A stretch of DNA of 64,000 nucleotides from Parachlorella kessleri (lineage: Eukaryota; Chlorophyta; Trebouxiophyceae; Chlorellales; Chlorellaceae), in assembly GCA_001598975.1 (NCBI GenBank), contig BBXU01000913.1, forward strand, positions 62,001 through 126,000, given 5' to 3'. A program made the position numbers and the translations under genes. The first letter of the stretch is position 1; each line of letters begins with the position of its first letter. The notes beneath the pieces are model-generated. The model worked only from the letters and a program-made list of their open reading frames with translations. It did not search any database and was not told the origin of the DNA. Positions 24,198-36,859 of the stretch are shown here, piece after piece.

Positions 24198-25267
24198 CTC
24201 TGGTGCTTGCGCGTGGGGCGGCGCCAGCTGACTGGTTGCTGCGGGCTAGTTGTGCACAACAGATTTGAGCACCCACTGTAGAGGTTGCCAATCTCATTGG
24301 TTGTGGCAGATAGCCTGCTCGCAGGTATATTTGTTTATGATGGTTAAGTTCAAGTGCCTAGCTTAGGCCGTGGCCTGTTCATCTTCCCAACACAGGTTCA
24401 GTCTCAGCGATCCATACTATGCATGCATTTTAGGCAATGACGTTTAGGCCTGGGTTCCAAGGGGCCTGTCATTTATGGTATGGTGCCAGTCGTGAAGAAG
24501 AAATTAACTCTTACAGGGATGGAGAGGAGTTGAACCCAGCCGGCAGCCGCCACTTGCGAGGCGTTGTATTGGGAACCTCCCGTGACTACTGGATGCCGTG
24601 ATGGATGCCTCGATCGGGTGCCTCCCCAAAGAGTCCCAAAGCACTTCCGAGGGGCACATTTGCAGTACTGGAATACCTCTGCAACTAGCTCTCGAGGTGC
24701 CGTCGGTTTGGTGGTTTGAGGTTAGGTGGCGCATATTGGACGGAACTGTGAAGGTGACTGGGCTCGTCACGAACGCCGCCAGCTGGTCCACTACGAATGA
24801 GTTTACGTCTAAGTGAAGAGTGACGGGTCCAGCGAGATGGGCTGGCTGAGGAAAAGGGTGGCCGGCTGGCTGGGAGCAGCGGAATGCAAGGACGTCGTCC
24901 CGCCTGCCGAGCTCTTAACGTCGCTAGACGCAAGCTGGTAAGCGCTTAACTGGAGGGCAATTGGCTGCCGACAGCGAACCTCGGCTGTGCCAAACGTGCG
25001 TGGGGTGGGCGGTTGCTAGGGACCGCTTCAGAAGGGCAGTCGGCTATACGGCAGTGCACCATGCTGGCAGAGAAGCCGAGCGCCTTGCCGTGTGCCGCCC
25101 ACGTGGGTGGCTTGCTTGGGGGTGCATGCCGTAGCGTCACGGGGGCAACTGTGTCCCCGGCATAGAAGCCAAGAGGGGGGCAGCCAGCGACATGTGCCAG
25201 TTTAGATCACAACCATGATGTCTGGGCACAGCTAGGCACTAGGGTGTATTGCCTGCCATCAGGTGCC
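24198..25267. other. Intergenic region, PYROXD2-like to disordered-protein gene
   Basis: No conserved coding segment was recognised. A short open frame beginning at the Met at 24601 could be a 5' exon of the next gene, but nothing supports that beyond being open. The downstream promoter probably lies here. Confidence 0.4.
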
Positions 25268-28200
25268 ATGGGCCCCTTATGCAGGTCGGGCAAGGGCAGT
25301 CAGCGATATGACCCCTATAACTGGGGCCCGGACCCCTCCCGCAAGCAGCTTCAAGCTCGCCGCACCGCACGGCAGCAACACCAGGCGCCGCCACCACCTG
25401 GGCGGCCAAGCATAAGCCAGCACTTGCGGGCTGGGGGACATGTGCAATTGCTAGCACAACCAGCCAGCCCGCCGGCATTACGCTGCAGTGGTGATCCGCA
25501 GCTGTTTTCAGCTGGGCCAGACGCAGCCTCTGCGGAGACCACTGAGCAGCACTCGTCTTTGCCGGCCCAGCCGCCAATCCACCGCAGCGGCAGCGCACCG
25601 TGCACGATCACTATGAGCCACCACAAGAGCCACAAGGAGCTAGCCTGGGACTCGGCCAGCTCACTCTTGGCAGGCGCGGCGGGCTGCGTGAGCAAGACGC
25701 CTGCAGCGCCGGCATCGGAGCCGGCGACGCCGCTTCATGTCGCGGGCCCTGCCCTCCAGCTTGTCTCTCCTCCAACCTCGCCGGAGCAGTTTCAGCGACT
25801 CGCTACAGAACAGGAGGAGCAAGAGCACTTGCCGCGCAGGGCCAGCGGCCGCAAACCCTTTGCCTGCAGCACCCTGAGTGCTGCACTGTCAGACTGCATG
25901 GAGAGGACGCCACAGCCTGCCCAGTCCACATCGCATGGGCAGCCCAACACCCTGCCCAGCCCACCAGAGTCCCCCTCCGTGGCCATTCTCACCACGCTGA
26001 GCCGGTCACAACCGGCCTCACGTGAGCCCAGCGTGCATGGCGGCACTGAGGCGCAGCAGCAGCAGCAGCAGCTGACAGCCAAGACCAGCACTGCCGACAG
26101 TACTGCAGCTGCCCGCCAGTCGACAGCGCAGGCGCAGCAGCAGGTGCAGCCGCGCCAACAAGACAAGCCTGCTGAGGGCAGCACGCACAGCGGCACTAGC
26201 AGCAAGCGCAGCGGCAGCGGGCGCCCCGCCACCGCACCGCTGCCCTGCAGCCGCGAGGGCAGCCACCACCGCGGGAGTGGCTACCAAGACCTAGCTGGCC
26301 TTCCCCTTGGCGAGCCTGGTGAAGGGCAGGGCGATGAGGGCGCTGGGCGTGCTGCTGGGCTTCCTGAGAGCGCTCTGTGCTCGCCTGGCGCTGTCTCGCT
26401 GCTCAGCCTGCAGCTGCGCGGCCCCTCGGCAGCCAGCAGCAGGGGAGCTTCCAGGGAGGGCTCCTACCGCCCGCTGCACAGGTGGGCGGGCTAGCATGTG
26501 GGACGCTGTGCAGGCTTTGCGTGGTAGTAGTGGCTGACTACCCAGCTCTTGGACAGTTGACCCTGCCAGGACTGCCCCCAGGCGGCCAAGTCAACTGAAG
26601 AAGCACTGGCCATCTACGTGACTGCGAAGAGTTGGATTCCCGCTATTTGGCTCGTGTCCAAGACACGTGTTCTGCTCGACTAAGCCATCTTGACTTCCTG
26701 GGTTGCACTTGCCTTGCATTTGTGCTTACAGCCTGCCCACCTGCGTCCCTCTGTGCAGGCAGCTGTCCGCCGGCGGCCTTTCCGCGGCCCTGTCGCGTGA
26801 TGCCTCCCTGCGCGGCGGCAAGCTAGGGAGTGGCCGTAGCCGTGAGGGCTCTGGCCGCGCCGGCGCCATGTTTGCCCCTGGTCCAGGAGGTCCCCTGGGC
26901 TGGCCACAGCTGCTGCCGCCCACACTCCAGCAGGATCAGCTGGCGGCTTACAGCCGTGAAGCGTCTGGGCGGGGTGGCTTCCAGAGCCGCGAGGGGTCTG
27001 GCCGGGGCGGGTACATGAGCCGCGACGGGTCCACACGTGCAGGCACCTGGGCCCTGCACCCGGTGGCCGAGTCGGTGAGTAGAGGGGGAAATAGGGATGG
27101 CTCAGGGTTGTGGGGTACCCTTTGATGCGCCTGCAAAGCTTTTGCAAAGCAACCCCCCTGCAGTGCCATCGTCGGGGTCCCCAGTAGTGAGTGGCCTTCG
27201 ATGTGGCATTCTAGGTAACTGGGCCTGCTACACCTCCTTGGGATGGATGGGAGGTAGTGTCCAGCGGCCGCACGGATACAGGCCAAAGCCAAATAGCAGT
27301 GAACACCAAGATATAATCGGCCTCCTCTCCTCCTTTACAGAACACTTTGCACCTTGAATATATACTGCAGTCTCAGCTTTACATGACTAGTTGGAGGTCA
27401 TCATGGCCAGCACGTCCGATGCGTCTATGACACATGCGCTGCTGCAGCTGCTGCTGCTGTGGAAAGTGTACCTGCATGGTTAAACACCTCCTGGTCTATG
27501 TGGCAGCCTGCCACAGCCCCAGTTGCCCTGCCGTATACACCACCTTCTCAGCATCACCAGTCTCGCTCGCGCCCTGCCCCGGCTGTGCAGGGTCCGTACC
27601 AGGACGTGCCGCTGCCCGGCGCCCTGCTGGGCGAGGGCAACTCGTGGACCCAGCGCGTCACTGCCTTCCCGACGGCGCCAGCGGCCGCCGCGTGCGGCGC
27701 GGCAGAGAGGTCTGGGCAGGCCCGGCCGAGCAGTGGTGCGGCCCAGGGGGGTCGTGTCGGCTGCTTGGAGCAGCCAGGATCTCAGCAGAGGTGCCCCAGA
27801 CAAAACCTCCAGAGCCGGTGGGTGGGACGGTGGTGCTATGCTAGTTTCCCGGGGTGGGTGTACCTAACAGCCTAGGGCCGTGCTAGGTGGTACCCATGCC
27901 TTTAGGGTGGTGGTGTACCCGAGCATAGAACAACACACCAAGCTGAGGCGTGGCTTGTGTGCTGCTCTGGGGTGCCCACACTCTTCTCCTTCATGACATT
28001 GCAGCAGTGGCAGGCGCATTGATCACTGCCCTCAGCATACTGGCGCCTAGGGGCGCCAACCTGTCAAGAGACGCGCCATGCTTCTATTGCTGCTCTGCAG
28101 GCAGCAGCAGCAGTATGTTGTCGATGCTGGGCAGCTTAGCGCGGCATTGTCTGCCCTGGCGATCGTCCAGCCTTCTGCCTCCCCGGACGACCAGCAGCCC

Positions 28201-29563
28201 GCCTTGGCCTCAGGCCAGCCCCCGCTCCTGTCGGACACCACCCCTACCCAGCCAGCTCAAGGGGCTTCCACCCTGCAGGAGGCGCAGCAGAAGCCGGCAA
28301 GGCGGCCTGCCGGGCAGCCCGGTGAGCAGCACCACAGCGTGCCCAGCAGCAGCGCCGGCGGTAGCATGCACGGCCGCAAGACGGTTCTCGTGGGCGACCC
28401 TGACTGGGCCACGCAAGACTGCCCCGGGGAGGCCTGGATGGGCGCTGCTGTGGCTGCTGCAGCTGCCAACGCCGGTGGTGAGGCTGCCCTGGCGCCACCC
28501 GCGCTGCCAGCTGGCAAGGGCGTGGTGCATGGTGATGGTGGTGATGCAGAGGACATTGAGGAAGTGGAGGATAAAGGGGAGGAACGGGTTGGCGGCGAAG
28601 GCGGCCAGGAGTGCGGCAAGGGCGAGGCGGCGCATGAGGAGCACCTCAGGGGGGAGTGGAACCGAAGTTTCATCAGGTGAGGCAACCGAGGAGTGCACTG
28701 TTGCCTTGAAAAGAGCAAAAGGACTGCTGGGTGCATAGTGCGAGCCTCACGCATCGCCGCCGGTCAGTCTCTGGCTCTGGGTTTTGGCGCGAGGCTGCTT
28801 CTGTGTGAAGCTCCAGCAGGCTTTGAGGTTGCTCAGCAGGTAGTGCACCTCTGCCCACCCGCGGGCCACATTAATGGCTGCATGTGACAGGAAGGGGGTT
28901 AGCCAGCCATGTGGTCGGGAGCAGTCGATGCACAGAGCAGAGGATGTGATTTAGAAGTACCTTCCGGGGTGTCATTGTAGGCGGTGGAAGGCGGTGAAGA
29001 AGCGGGCCAAGCTGCAGGGCATGGGGCTGCGCTCGCTGTGGAAGGTCAACTCCCCCACAGACCGGCACGAGCCCAACGAGCTGCTGGTAGATCTGCCTGA
29101 GGTATGTACACGTGGTCGGTGTACCGCTTCGGTGAGACCATGAAAGCGGGTGCGCATGCGGGGTGTTGCCTATGTCTTGGAACTGCCTGACACACGCAGC
29201 AAACCGAAGCGGGGGGCATAGGCCTAATCAGCAATCATGGTCCGAGGTTGGGAGGGGTCACATAGTGCCCAGCCTAGCCTCTTCTCCGGCTTGCCACACT
29301 AGCACCTCAACTACACACCCAGTCCCGCCCTACCTGCCTGCTAATCGAGCTTATTGTCCTCTTTGCCTCCCCCTTCCTTGCAGAATGACCTGGCATGGCC
29401 GCTGTTTTGGTCCCCGCCTCGCTCCCGGCACCTGCCTGCTGGACGCGCGCGCGCGCCACCCACCAACATCCCCACCCCCGGCACCAGGCCTGGTGGGTCG
29501 GGTGTCCGCCGGGAGCCCTCCCTCGCCACCATGCTGCTGGGAGAGGTGGCTGAGGTGACATGA
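25268..29563 (+). CDS. Large disordered protein with SR(E/D)(G/A)S repeats, function unknown
   Basis: Six exons: 25268-26481, 26759-27074, 27507-27817, 28101-28676, 28981-29101 and 29384-29563; all phases agree and give about 905 residues. I do not recognise the family. Exon 1 starts with GKGSQRYDPYNWGPDPSRKQ and continues as long Ser/Pro/Gln/Ala-rich sequence. Exons 1-2 carry at least seven copies of a short motif such as SREGSYR, SRDASLR, SREGSGR, SREASGR and SRDGSTR, usually followed by Gly-Gly. Each copy offers an Arg-x-x-Ser kinase site. A more ordered, basic block near the end (WKAVKKRAKLQGMGLRSLWK, then NELLVDLPENDLAWPLFW) may be the conserved core. No membrane segment or catalytic motif is visible. 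Upstream exons may exist, since 25277-25282 resembles an acceptor. Signalling or RNA-associated roles are possible but unsupported. Confidence 0.65.
26381..27045 (+). repeat. SR(E/D)(G/A)S motif cluster, coding repeats
   Basis: Six or more diverged copies of a codon-level repeat encoding Ser-Arg-Glu/Asp-Gly/Ala-Ser, often followed by Gly-Arg-Gly-Gly, lie across the end of exon 1 and through exon 2 of the disordered-protein gene. An outlying copy (CSREGSHHRG) is near 26249-26278. Confidence 0.75.
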
Positions 29564-31620
29564 CAGCGCGCTCAGCAGGGCGATCTCTGCATGGCTGTGA
29601 CTCATGGGCGGTGGGTAATGCGGGGGTGCCCGGCCCTGGTCGAGGCCCCGCCCGCCGACCTTGAGCCCTATCTTAGTAGGCGAGTGAGTAGAAACTAGTC
29701 ATGGGGCTGGAGTTGGGTGTGAGGTGAAGTCATTATTGTGTGGCTTGCATCGGGAGTAGGGACAGTATGGCTTGCGAGGGTGTTTGTGCTCAGGCACTAG
29801 ACACGGCTCTGTCGTGTGCTGCGCCCCCCTGGCTGCAGCGAGGTGAATCGTGTTGTGGGTCAGGACCGTACGTGATACGAATGACTGCTATGGTGAGAAC
29901 ATTATTCTCTTCCATATCTTGCGTTTACGAAGCATGTTAGTCTCGCTTAGTTTCCTAGAGTTGCTTTGATCGATGGCGCACTGCCAAGGTCAAGATGCCC
30001 AGTCCTGGTCATGCCACTCGTCCCGAGCTTAGCACTTTTGTTAGTTCCCGGGCGAGCGGACTTGTTGCCTACCCTCCTACCTTTCTCAAGCTCAACCACC
30101 TTTCAGGCATGCGTTATTACTTTTTGGTAAGCGTTGTTTCCCTGCTGAGGGAGACATGGAGAGGCTTTCTCTCAGAGGCACACAGCTGATGGATTGATTT
30201 TTGGCAGGGGCTGGAGGTGTTTGGTCGGCCGCCAAGCCAGTATTGTTCCCTGGCAACCCCTAGTCTTTGGGGTCGCAGTTTTGGCCTGCCCGGTCATCTT
30301 GTCCCTTCCTTTTGCTTCCCCTTCTCGGCAATACGAGTCTTCTGTGGAGTTTGCGTGGTTTTGCTCGTTTGGCCGCCGTGTGGATGTGGCTGCTTGAGTA
30401 CTTCATATTTTTTACCGTTGGGCTGCCAGCCAGGGAGGCGAGGACAGCTGGGCCAGGCATGTGCCAGGTTTCCCAGCTGCGGTGCCAAGCACATTGATAT
30501 TCGTGGTGTTGCTGCACAGGTGTTGCTGCACTTGGAGGTAAACTGTGTGGTTCATCTGCCATTTTTGGTGGGAAGTTGGCAGGCAGCCGTCCTGTGGCTG
30601 AGTGCCTGCAGTGTTGTGTTGCGCAGCGCTTCCGCCTGGGTGCGCACATGCGCTCGATCAGTTGTTGTTTACCCTTTGTTATGCAGCGTTCAGTGCTGAG
30701 CCTTGCAGAGCGCCGCGCTTGTCTCCCATTCTAAGGATGCAGGCAAGGGCACTACCAAGTGGTGGCTGCTCTGCTGCTGGCACTATCCAAGTGAGGTTAA
30801 GTTATCGACTATGGTGAAAATCTTATCGTGGCGGAAAGAGGGACAAGGTTTCCTGTCGGTGTGCTCCTTGCTGTTCCCCTCTTTGTTCTTTCGCAACCAT
30901 GGAGTGTTATAGAGTGGTATACAGCAATTACTACCCTTAGGACAGTGGGTAGATGTTCTTGTTTTCAGTGCCCCTCTGAGGATAAGGCTCAGTAACCAAC
31001 GATCGACGACTGTCTGGGCTAGAGTGCTGGTGTGCTAACTTCTGACTTTTGTTGGGCGTTGCCATGCGTTTGTGGGAGTTGGCATGGTTTCCACCTCTTG
31101 ACATAGACCTAAGAAACGTGGCGCATGCTGTTACCAAAGAACGTGTAAACTCACTTGCACACATAAGGGTGCACACAAGGCAGAGCAGTGGAGCATCGTT
31201 GTCAGTGCAGTTTGCCCGTAACTGTTCCCTTTGTTTGCACCGCCTGCCACCATCAACATGTATTGGGTAAGGCTAAGCTTGGGGTGCTTGGAGCAGTTCT
31301 TAAGCCCGTCAGTCATGCCGCCAGTCCATCTTATTCGCATTTTCATACTCCAACTGACTGCCGGCATCGACACAGGCGCATGTGTCCAGCAGGGGGGGGG
31401 GTACATGGCGGCCACAGTCATGATGAGTCAGGCAAGGACATGGCCAACATAGCTTTCCATCCAAAGCATACCAGGAAAGTAGCCTTGCTCGACAAGCAGT
31501 CGACACTCGGTTAGATCAATTCTTTTTTAACAACTGAGGCTGATCAAATATTGAGCCTTCCCAACCATCTCGTTGCAGCTTCAAGTGCAGCAGCACGCTG
31601 GTAGGGCGGCACATATCGCC
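29564..31620. other. Two-kilobase intergenic region, T-rich, no gene recognised
   Basis: Open frames here are short and match no family on either strand. The + strand from about 29930 to 31300 is unusually T-rich and resembles long UTR or intron sequence. A good acceptor (CGTTGCAG) ends at 31578, 42 bases before the uridine kinase ATG, so an upstream non-coding or N-terminal exon of that gene may lie in this region. Confidence 0.45.
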
Positions 31621-34600
31621 ATGGACGGCCGCCAGCCCCCAAATACTGGCAACTTGGTGCTGCAGCGACATGATAGCTGGTTGTTGAGCAGCCCGATGAA
31701 GCGCCTGGGCCATCGGGCGGAGCCCTTCTTCATTGGTACGTCTGTGCCTGATCAAATCGTGTTCCCTGATGGTCAAGCGCTGGGCAGCGGTTAGCTTCAC
31801 TATTTATAGACCTGTTGAAGCCTCTGCGACAGCCCCTGCCCAAATATTGCTTTGTTAGTTTGACTGTGTCACCGCCGGCCGAGGCTCCCACCTCACTGCT
31901 TCCTGCTGGCGTTGTCTGGGGCAGGCGTAGCCGGGGGCACAGCCAGCGGCAAGAGCACGGTGTGCGACCTCATCACCCAGCGGCTGCAGGAGCAGTCGGT
32001 GGTGATGCTGTGCCAGGACAGTTTCTATAGAAACCTCACACCGGAGGAACTGGAACACGTAACAGGTGGGAGCTGGCTAGGCGTGCTTTGCTACTATATG
32101 AAGTATGAAGGGGTGCCTGCTGGTTCGTACTGTGTAGGGGGTTGCCGGCGAGACGAGCTTGGGTAGGGCTTGCCAGAAGTGTAGTTCCTTCCACTTGAGA
32201 CAGACATCTGAAGAGGAAGAAGTACCCCTCACAGGGACATGTCATTTTCGGGTTTCCTCAAGGTGCAGAGTTGCCCTGGCTGCCTCTTAAGTGGTGCCGC
32301 TGAGCCCCTCTAAATGCATACTCCCTTCGTGCTTTCTGGCCTCTGGCTGTAGAGTATAACTTTGATCAACCCGAGGCCTTCGACACGGATGCAATACTGG
32401 AGTGTTTGGATACCCTCAAGGTACGGAGCATGTGACAGCCAGCCTCCCAGCATACAGTGTGGCAAACAAGTTGCCAAATTCTTGATGCGCCCCTTGCAAG
32501 CCAGCAAGTGACACACCAACAAAACTCAGCAGTCTGCGCCTCAAGCTCTAGTGCACCCTCTGGTCGCAGGCGGGGCAGCCATTTGATGTGCCCATATACG
32601 ATTTTACATTGCATCAGCGCAGCAGTGAAACGCGGCGGGTGATGCCGGCAGGTGAGGCTGTAGGAGTGAGAGCTAGATGCTGCCAGGTGACTCACCTTGC
32701 CGCCCTCACAGGGCTGTGAGGTAGAGCTAAGCTCCTCCCAGAAATGCGTACATGCAAGCGTGTCAGGGCGTGGCACAGCTCAGTAGGAACACTGCTTCAT
32801 GGCTTAGCATGACAGACAATATTTCTTGGAGCTGCTCTCAGGTTGCTGTGGAATTCTCAGGGACTGCTGTGTGACATTTACCCGTCTAGGATCCTAACAC
32901 CAGTGCGAATTCCCCACCTGGGTCGTCCAGTATGCGCTTGTGTCCGCTCCTGCCCACTGGCTCCGGGGTGAGTGTGGCGCGCCTGGGGTGAAGCCCTTTG
33001 CTACGAGCTGCTGCAGCTCACCAGTGGTCTGCCTGCCGCTCGGCAGATGGTCCTGGCCTGACAGTTTAGCATTCATCCCGACAATTCGCTCGCCCTGCTG
33101 CTGCCTGGCTCCTGGCAGACGTTGTGGTGCTGGAGGGCATCATGGTGCTGCATGAAGAGCGCCTCCGGGAGCGGCTCAACATGAAGATCTATGTGGACAC
33201 GGACGATGACGTGAGGCTGGCGCGCAGGTGGCTGTGGGGCCTGGGCAGGCAGCATGCTGTTGACCTTGGGTGCCTCTGGGATAAACTTTGAGCTCGAGCT
33301 TACAACAATAAAAACTTACAACCTGCTGGAAACCCCACTTGTGCGGGTGGAACCTGCCAGGCCATGAGTGACCTGTGGCAACATAGGATCGACTTAGCTT
33401 GCTACTTGTGGATGATGCTCTGCTGTCGTTGCATTGCTGCAGGATACAAAGAGATGTATCCGTGAGAGGGCGTGACGTGGGCGGCGTGATTTCACAGTAT
33501 ACCAAGTTTGTGAAGCCAGCCTTCGATCAGTTTGTGGCGCCCAGTCGCAAGTTTGCCGACGTGATCATCCCTTGGGCAAGGTGAGGAGTCATCAAACTGG
33601 CCTCAGGCTATGTTGTGATGTGGAAATCTGACTGCGCCCCCAAGCTACACCACATGTATGCTGTCACACCTCTGGTTTTATGTTGAGATTGGCCTGGTTA
33701 CCTGCGGACCCCATCGAATGGACTGGGACCTGGCGTTCTATGAGTCAGCGTTTGAATCAATTCGTGTGTATACCATGTACAGGGGCGACAATGTTGTGGC
33801 GATTGACCTCATCACAGAGCACATCCGCATGAAGCTGCAGCAGCACGACCTGCGCCGCATCTACCCAAACCTGGAGGTTATTCCATCCAACTTCCAGGTG
33901 AGGTTCAGCAGATAGGGATATGCTGCCGACGAGGGTGGGGTTGCGACTGAACACTGTGCTTCTCAGCAGCTTGCATGCAGCTGACGATGCGTAGGTCAGC
34001 ATATTTGTGGGCGTAGCGTGAGGGAGGTTTTTTAACTAGTATCTAACTGCTGGCAGCTTGCTTTGTCAGCGCTCGAGGGTATGGGTTATGCTATGCTATG
34101 TTATGCCTACCTACGTGGCTCCCTATGGTGGCTTGGAACAAAGATAGCGTCCCTCCACGAGGGGTCATGCGCTCTGTACCGCCCCGATGGCTCAGAGGCA
34201 GGTGATGCCCATCAAAACCTGCCTGCGTGCCTGCCTGCCTTCCTGCCTGGCGCGCAGATCCGGGGCATGCACACCATCATCCGGGACATGCATACCCACG
34301 CAGCAGACTTTGTGTTCTATGCGGACCGCCTGCTGCGACTGGTGAGCTGGCTGGGACTAGGTTAGGCATTGTACTGTCATTGCATGCTGAAAGCAGGCTA
34401 TATGCTGTAACTTTGGCGTGGAGGGCACATGACAGTGGTTATAGTGGGCTACACAGGGGACCTCTCCTTTGACCTCCTCACTTGCACCTTCGCCTTAACC
34501 TTCTTACTCGCCCGTGGCACAGGGGCCTTTTGAATCGAAAGCAAGGGCATACCCTTAGTCACTCATTGTACCTTTCAACATGTATTCGTAGTTGAGAACT

Positions 34601-36859
34601 CTGCTGTGCGTCTCAGGTGGTGGAGGCTGGCCTGGGGCACCTGCCCTTTTACGAGAAGATAGTGGACACCCCCACTGGCTTCCAATATGTGGGCGTGGAC
34701 TTTGCCAAGAAGCTGTGCGGGGTCAGCATCATACGCAGCGGGGAGTCCATGGAAAACGCCCTGCGGGCCTGCTGCAAGGGCATCAAGATTGGCAAGATCC
34801 TGGTGCACAGGTGAGAGAAGAGCAAGGAGAGGCAGGACTGCCTTGCCAACGGCTGGGAGATAGTGTGTTAGAAGGCGGTGGTGACTGCTGAAATGCCAAG
34901 GCACAGAGGTAGTTTGCTGGTGCCTGCTATGCCAAGGTTGTTGGGGCCCATGCTCTATGCAGTAGCTCAGATAGCATGGTGACCAAACCCAGGATTTGCT
35001 GCGTGCCCCTTCCGGTCTTTGGTGCCCTGGGAGAACGCTACGACCGTGCCGAGGACATTAACTACGAGCTCTTCCCAAACACACTCCCAGGCTTCACGCT
35101 GGGACGTCACGCAACTTGCCGGGTGTACAGCCGCTGCCCCGACCTTCCCACCCCACTACAGAGGCAAACCGGACATCTTACGTTTGCATAACGCACAATG
35201 GCCTGCCGTGCTGGTGCAGGGAGAAGGTGTGGGCGCTCAACTCCGCAAGCTCGGTACATCGCAGTACCAGCAACCAACGGCTGAGCGCCACTGGCAGCGG
35301 CGGCGCTGATGGCAACCTGTCGCCCCGCCTGTCTGGGCACGCGGTCGCCGCCTCAGCTGCAGCGGCAGGCGCAGCAGCTGGCCCGTCGGCAGCAGGAACA
35401 ACACACCCGCAGCCGGCCTCGCCGCGCCCAAACTCGGCAGCGCCCGTGCCGGCGATGTCGCCGCCCCCGGGGCTGGAGCGGGAGGGCTCCCAGACGCAGC
35501 AGCAGCAGCAACCGGCGCAGCCGCAGCGGCGGCCGTCGAGCAGCGGCGGCGGCGGGGCGGCCATGCGGGGTCCGCGGACTGAGCAGGAGATCGTGTACGA
35601 GAAGCTGCCAAAGGCACGCGGGTCGGGTGGTGTTAGCCTGCTCTAGCTTAATGGCTTAGGTTAGGTGTCCAACAAGCGGCCCTCAAGTAGTATAGCAATT
35701 TCAGCTAAATGGCTGCCCTGTAATGGGAGCGTTGGATACAGGCCGGTGTGCATGAGCATGGCACCAAAGTTGCGTGGCGCGTGGACTTCGGCAGTAAATC
35801 GACACCTGGGTGGATGGCTGTGCAGGACATTGCCGAGCGGTATGTGCTGCTGATGGATCCCATTCTGGGCACCGGCAAATCGGCAAGCAGGGCTATTGAG
35901 GTGCGTGCAATTCAGTGGGGCTGGAATTATAGCTGTGATGTGATGATCGCCATCTGCAAGAACGGACTTCTGCAACGAACGTGCGTGAGTGCATGCATGC
36001 TTCACTAATGCCTTGCAAGGCAGCACAGGTGGTTCATCAAGCGTTCAATAAGTGTCGCCCGGCGCTTCGTAACTGGCCGTATCGTCATTGATGCTGCCAG
36101 GGTTGGGTCAGCACCCCAATGTGTCATTGGGGCTTGCAGCATTTTCCCTGGGAGTGACACTCGCGGCCTGCCGGCCACGGCATGCAGGTGCTGTTAGAAA
36201 AAGGCGTGGAGCAGGGCCATATCCTGTTCCTCACCCTCATTGCCGCACCGGAGGGCATCCACCGCGTCTGCAAGGAGTACCCCAGGGTGAAGGTCATCAC
36301 GTCAGAGATTGATGAGGGCATGGAGGAGCTCCATGTTGTGCCAGGTGGGTGGGACCAACTGGGCATTGCGGGGCGACAGCTAGGCTGTCATGCGTGCTGC
36401 TGATTCGCTGCACAGTACCCTGGGTGGTGAGCCCCTACCAGGTGGGTGGATAGGTTGTTCAGAGTCATGGTGGCAGGAGATGGCTCACAGCTGGACAAGC
36501 CAGCAGAACTGCGTGTCGTGAGTGGGATGCAGGGTTGCCAGAGTCAATTCTGGCAACCTACTGCATCGGCTTGCTGTTTGTTAAACCGTCCTCACTGGGC
36601 CCAGGTTTGCTCCAGTTCTACCTTCTAGGTTCTTCCAACATGCGTGCAGCCAGTCTTGTGCGTCGCGTCAGCAGTGACAGCTATATGACAGGGCGTGCAG
36701 TTGCCCAACTGCATATCTGCGTTTAGAGGATGACAGGACCCTCACCTTCGTGCTGTGCCTTACCAGCGGTGCTCACGGCAGAAAACGTCTCGGTAAAGAA
36801 AGCTCCAGCTGTTGCAAGCAGGTGTTGGCGAGTTTGGAGATCGCTACTTCTGCGACTGA
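31621..36859 (+). CDS. Uridine kinase / uracil phosphoribosyltransferase fusion
   Basis: Thirteen exons: 31621-31735, 31925-32065, 32353-32420, 32570-32651, 33119-33227, 33443-33580, 33783-33897, 34258-34341, 34617-34810, 35220-35613, 35826-35900, 36188-36344 and 36822-36859, giving about 569 residues. It is the plant UKL/UCKL type in pyrimidine salvage: uridine/cytidine phosphorylation and, in the family, UPRT-like conversion of uracil plus PRPP to UMP. The Walker A motif is at residues 42-50 (GGTASGKST), with [24 protein letters not shown] and [11 protein letters not shown] following. The UPRT half has [19 protein letters not shown], the PRPP loop [10 protein letters not shown] near residues 491-500, [16 protein letters not shown] and terminal [10 protein letters not shown]. 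Exon 10 inserts about 115 Ala/Ser/Gln/Pro-rich residues between HR and YEKLPK inside the UPRT fold. The exon 10 donor appears to be GC (35614); a weak GT site 18 bases further is the alternative. Confidence 0.9.

Noticed and set aside
30217..30699. A 160-codon + strand open frame in the T-rich intergenic region
   Set aside because: Cys/Phe/Val-rich composition typical of T-rich non-coding DNA, no homologous features and no supporting splice context.
34976..35191. Open frame with [16 protein letters not shown] in a uridine kinase/UPRT intron
   Set aside because: It sits between exons 9 and 10, whose direct joining restores the family frame (HR then EK); no acceptor and donor pair in phase was found.
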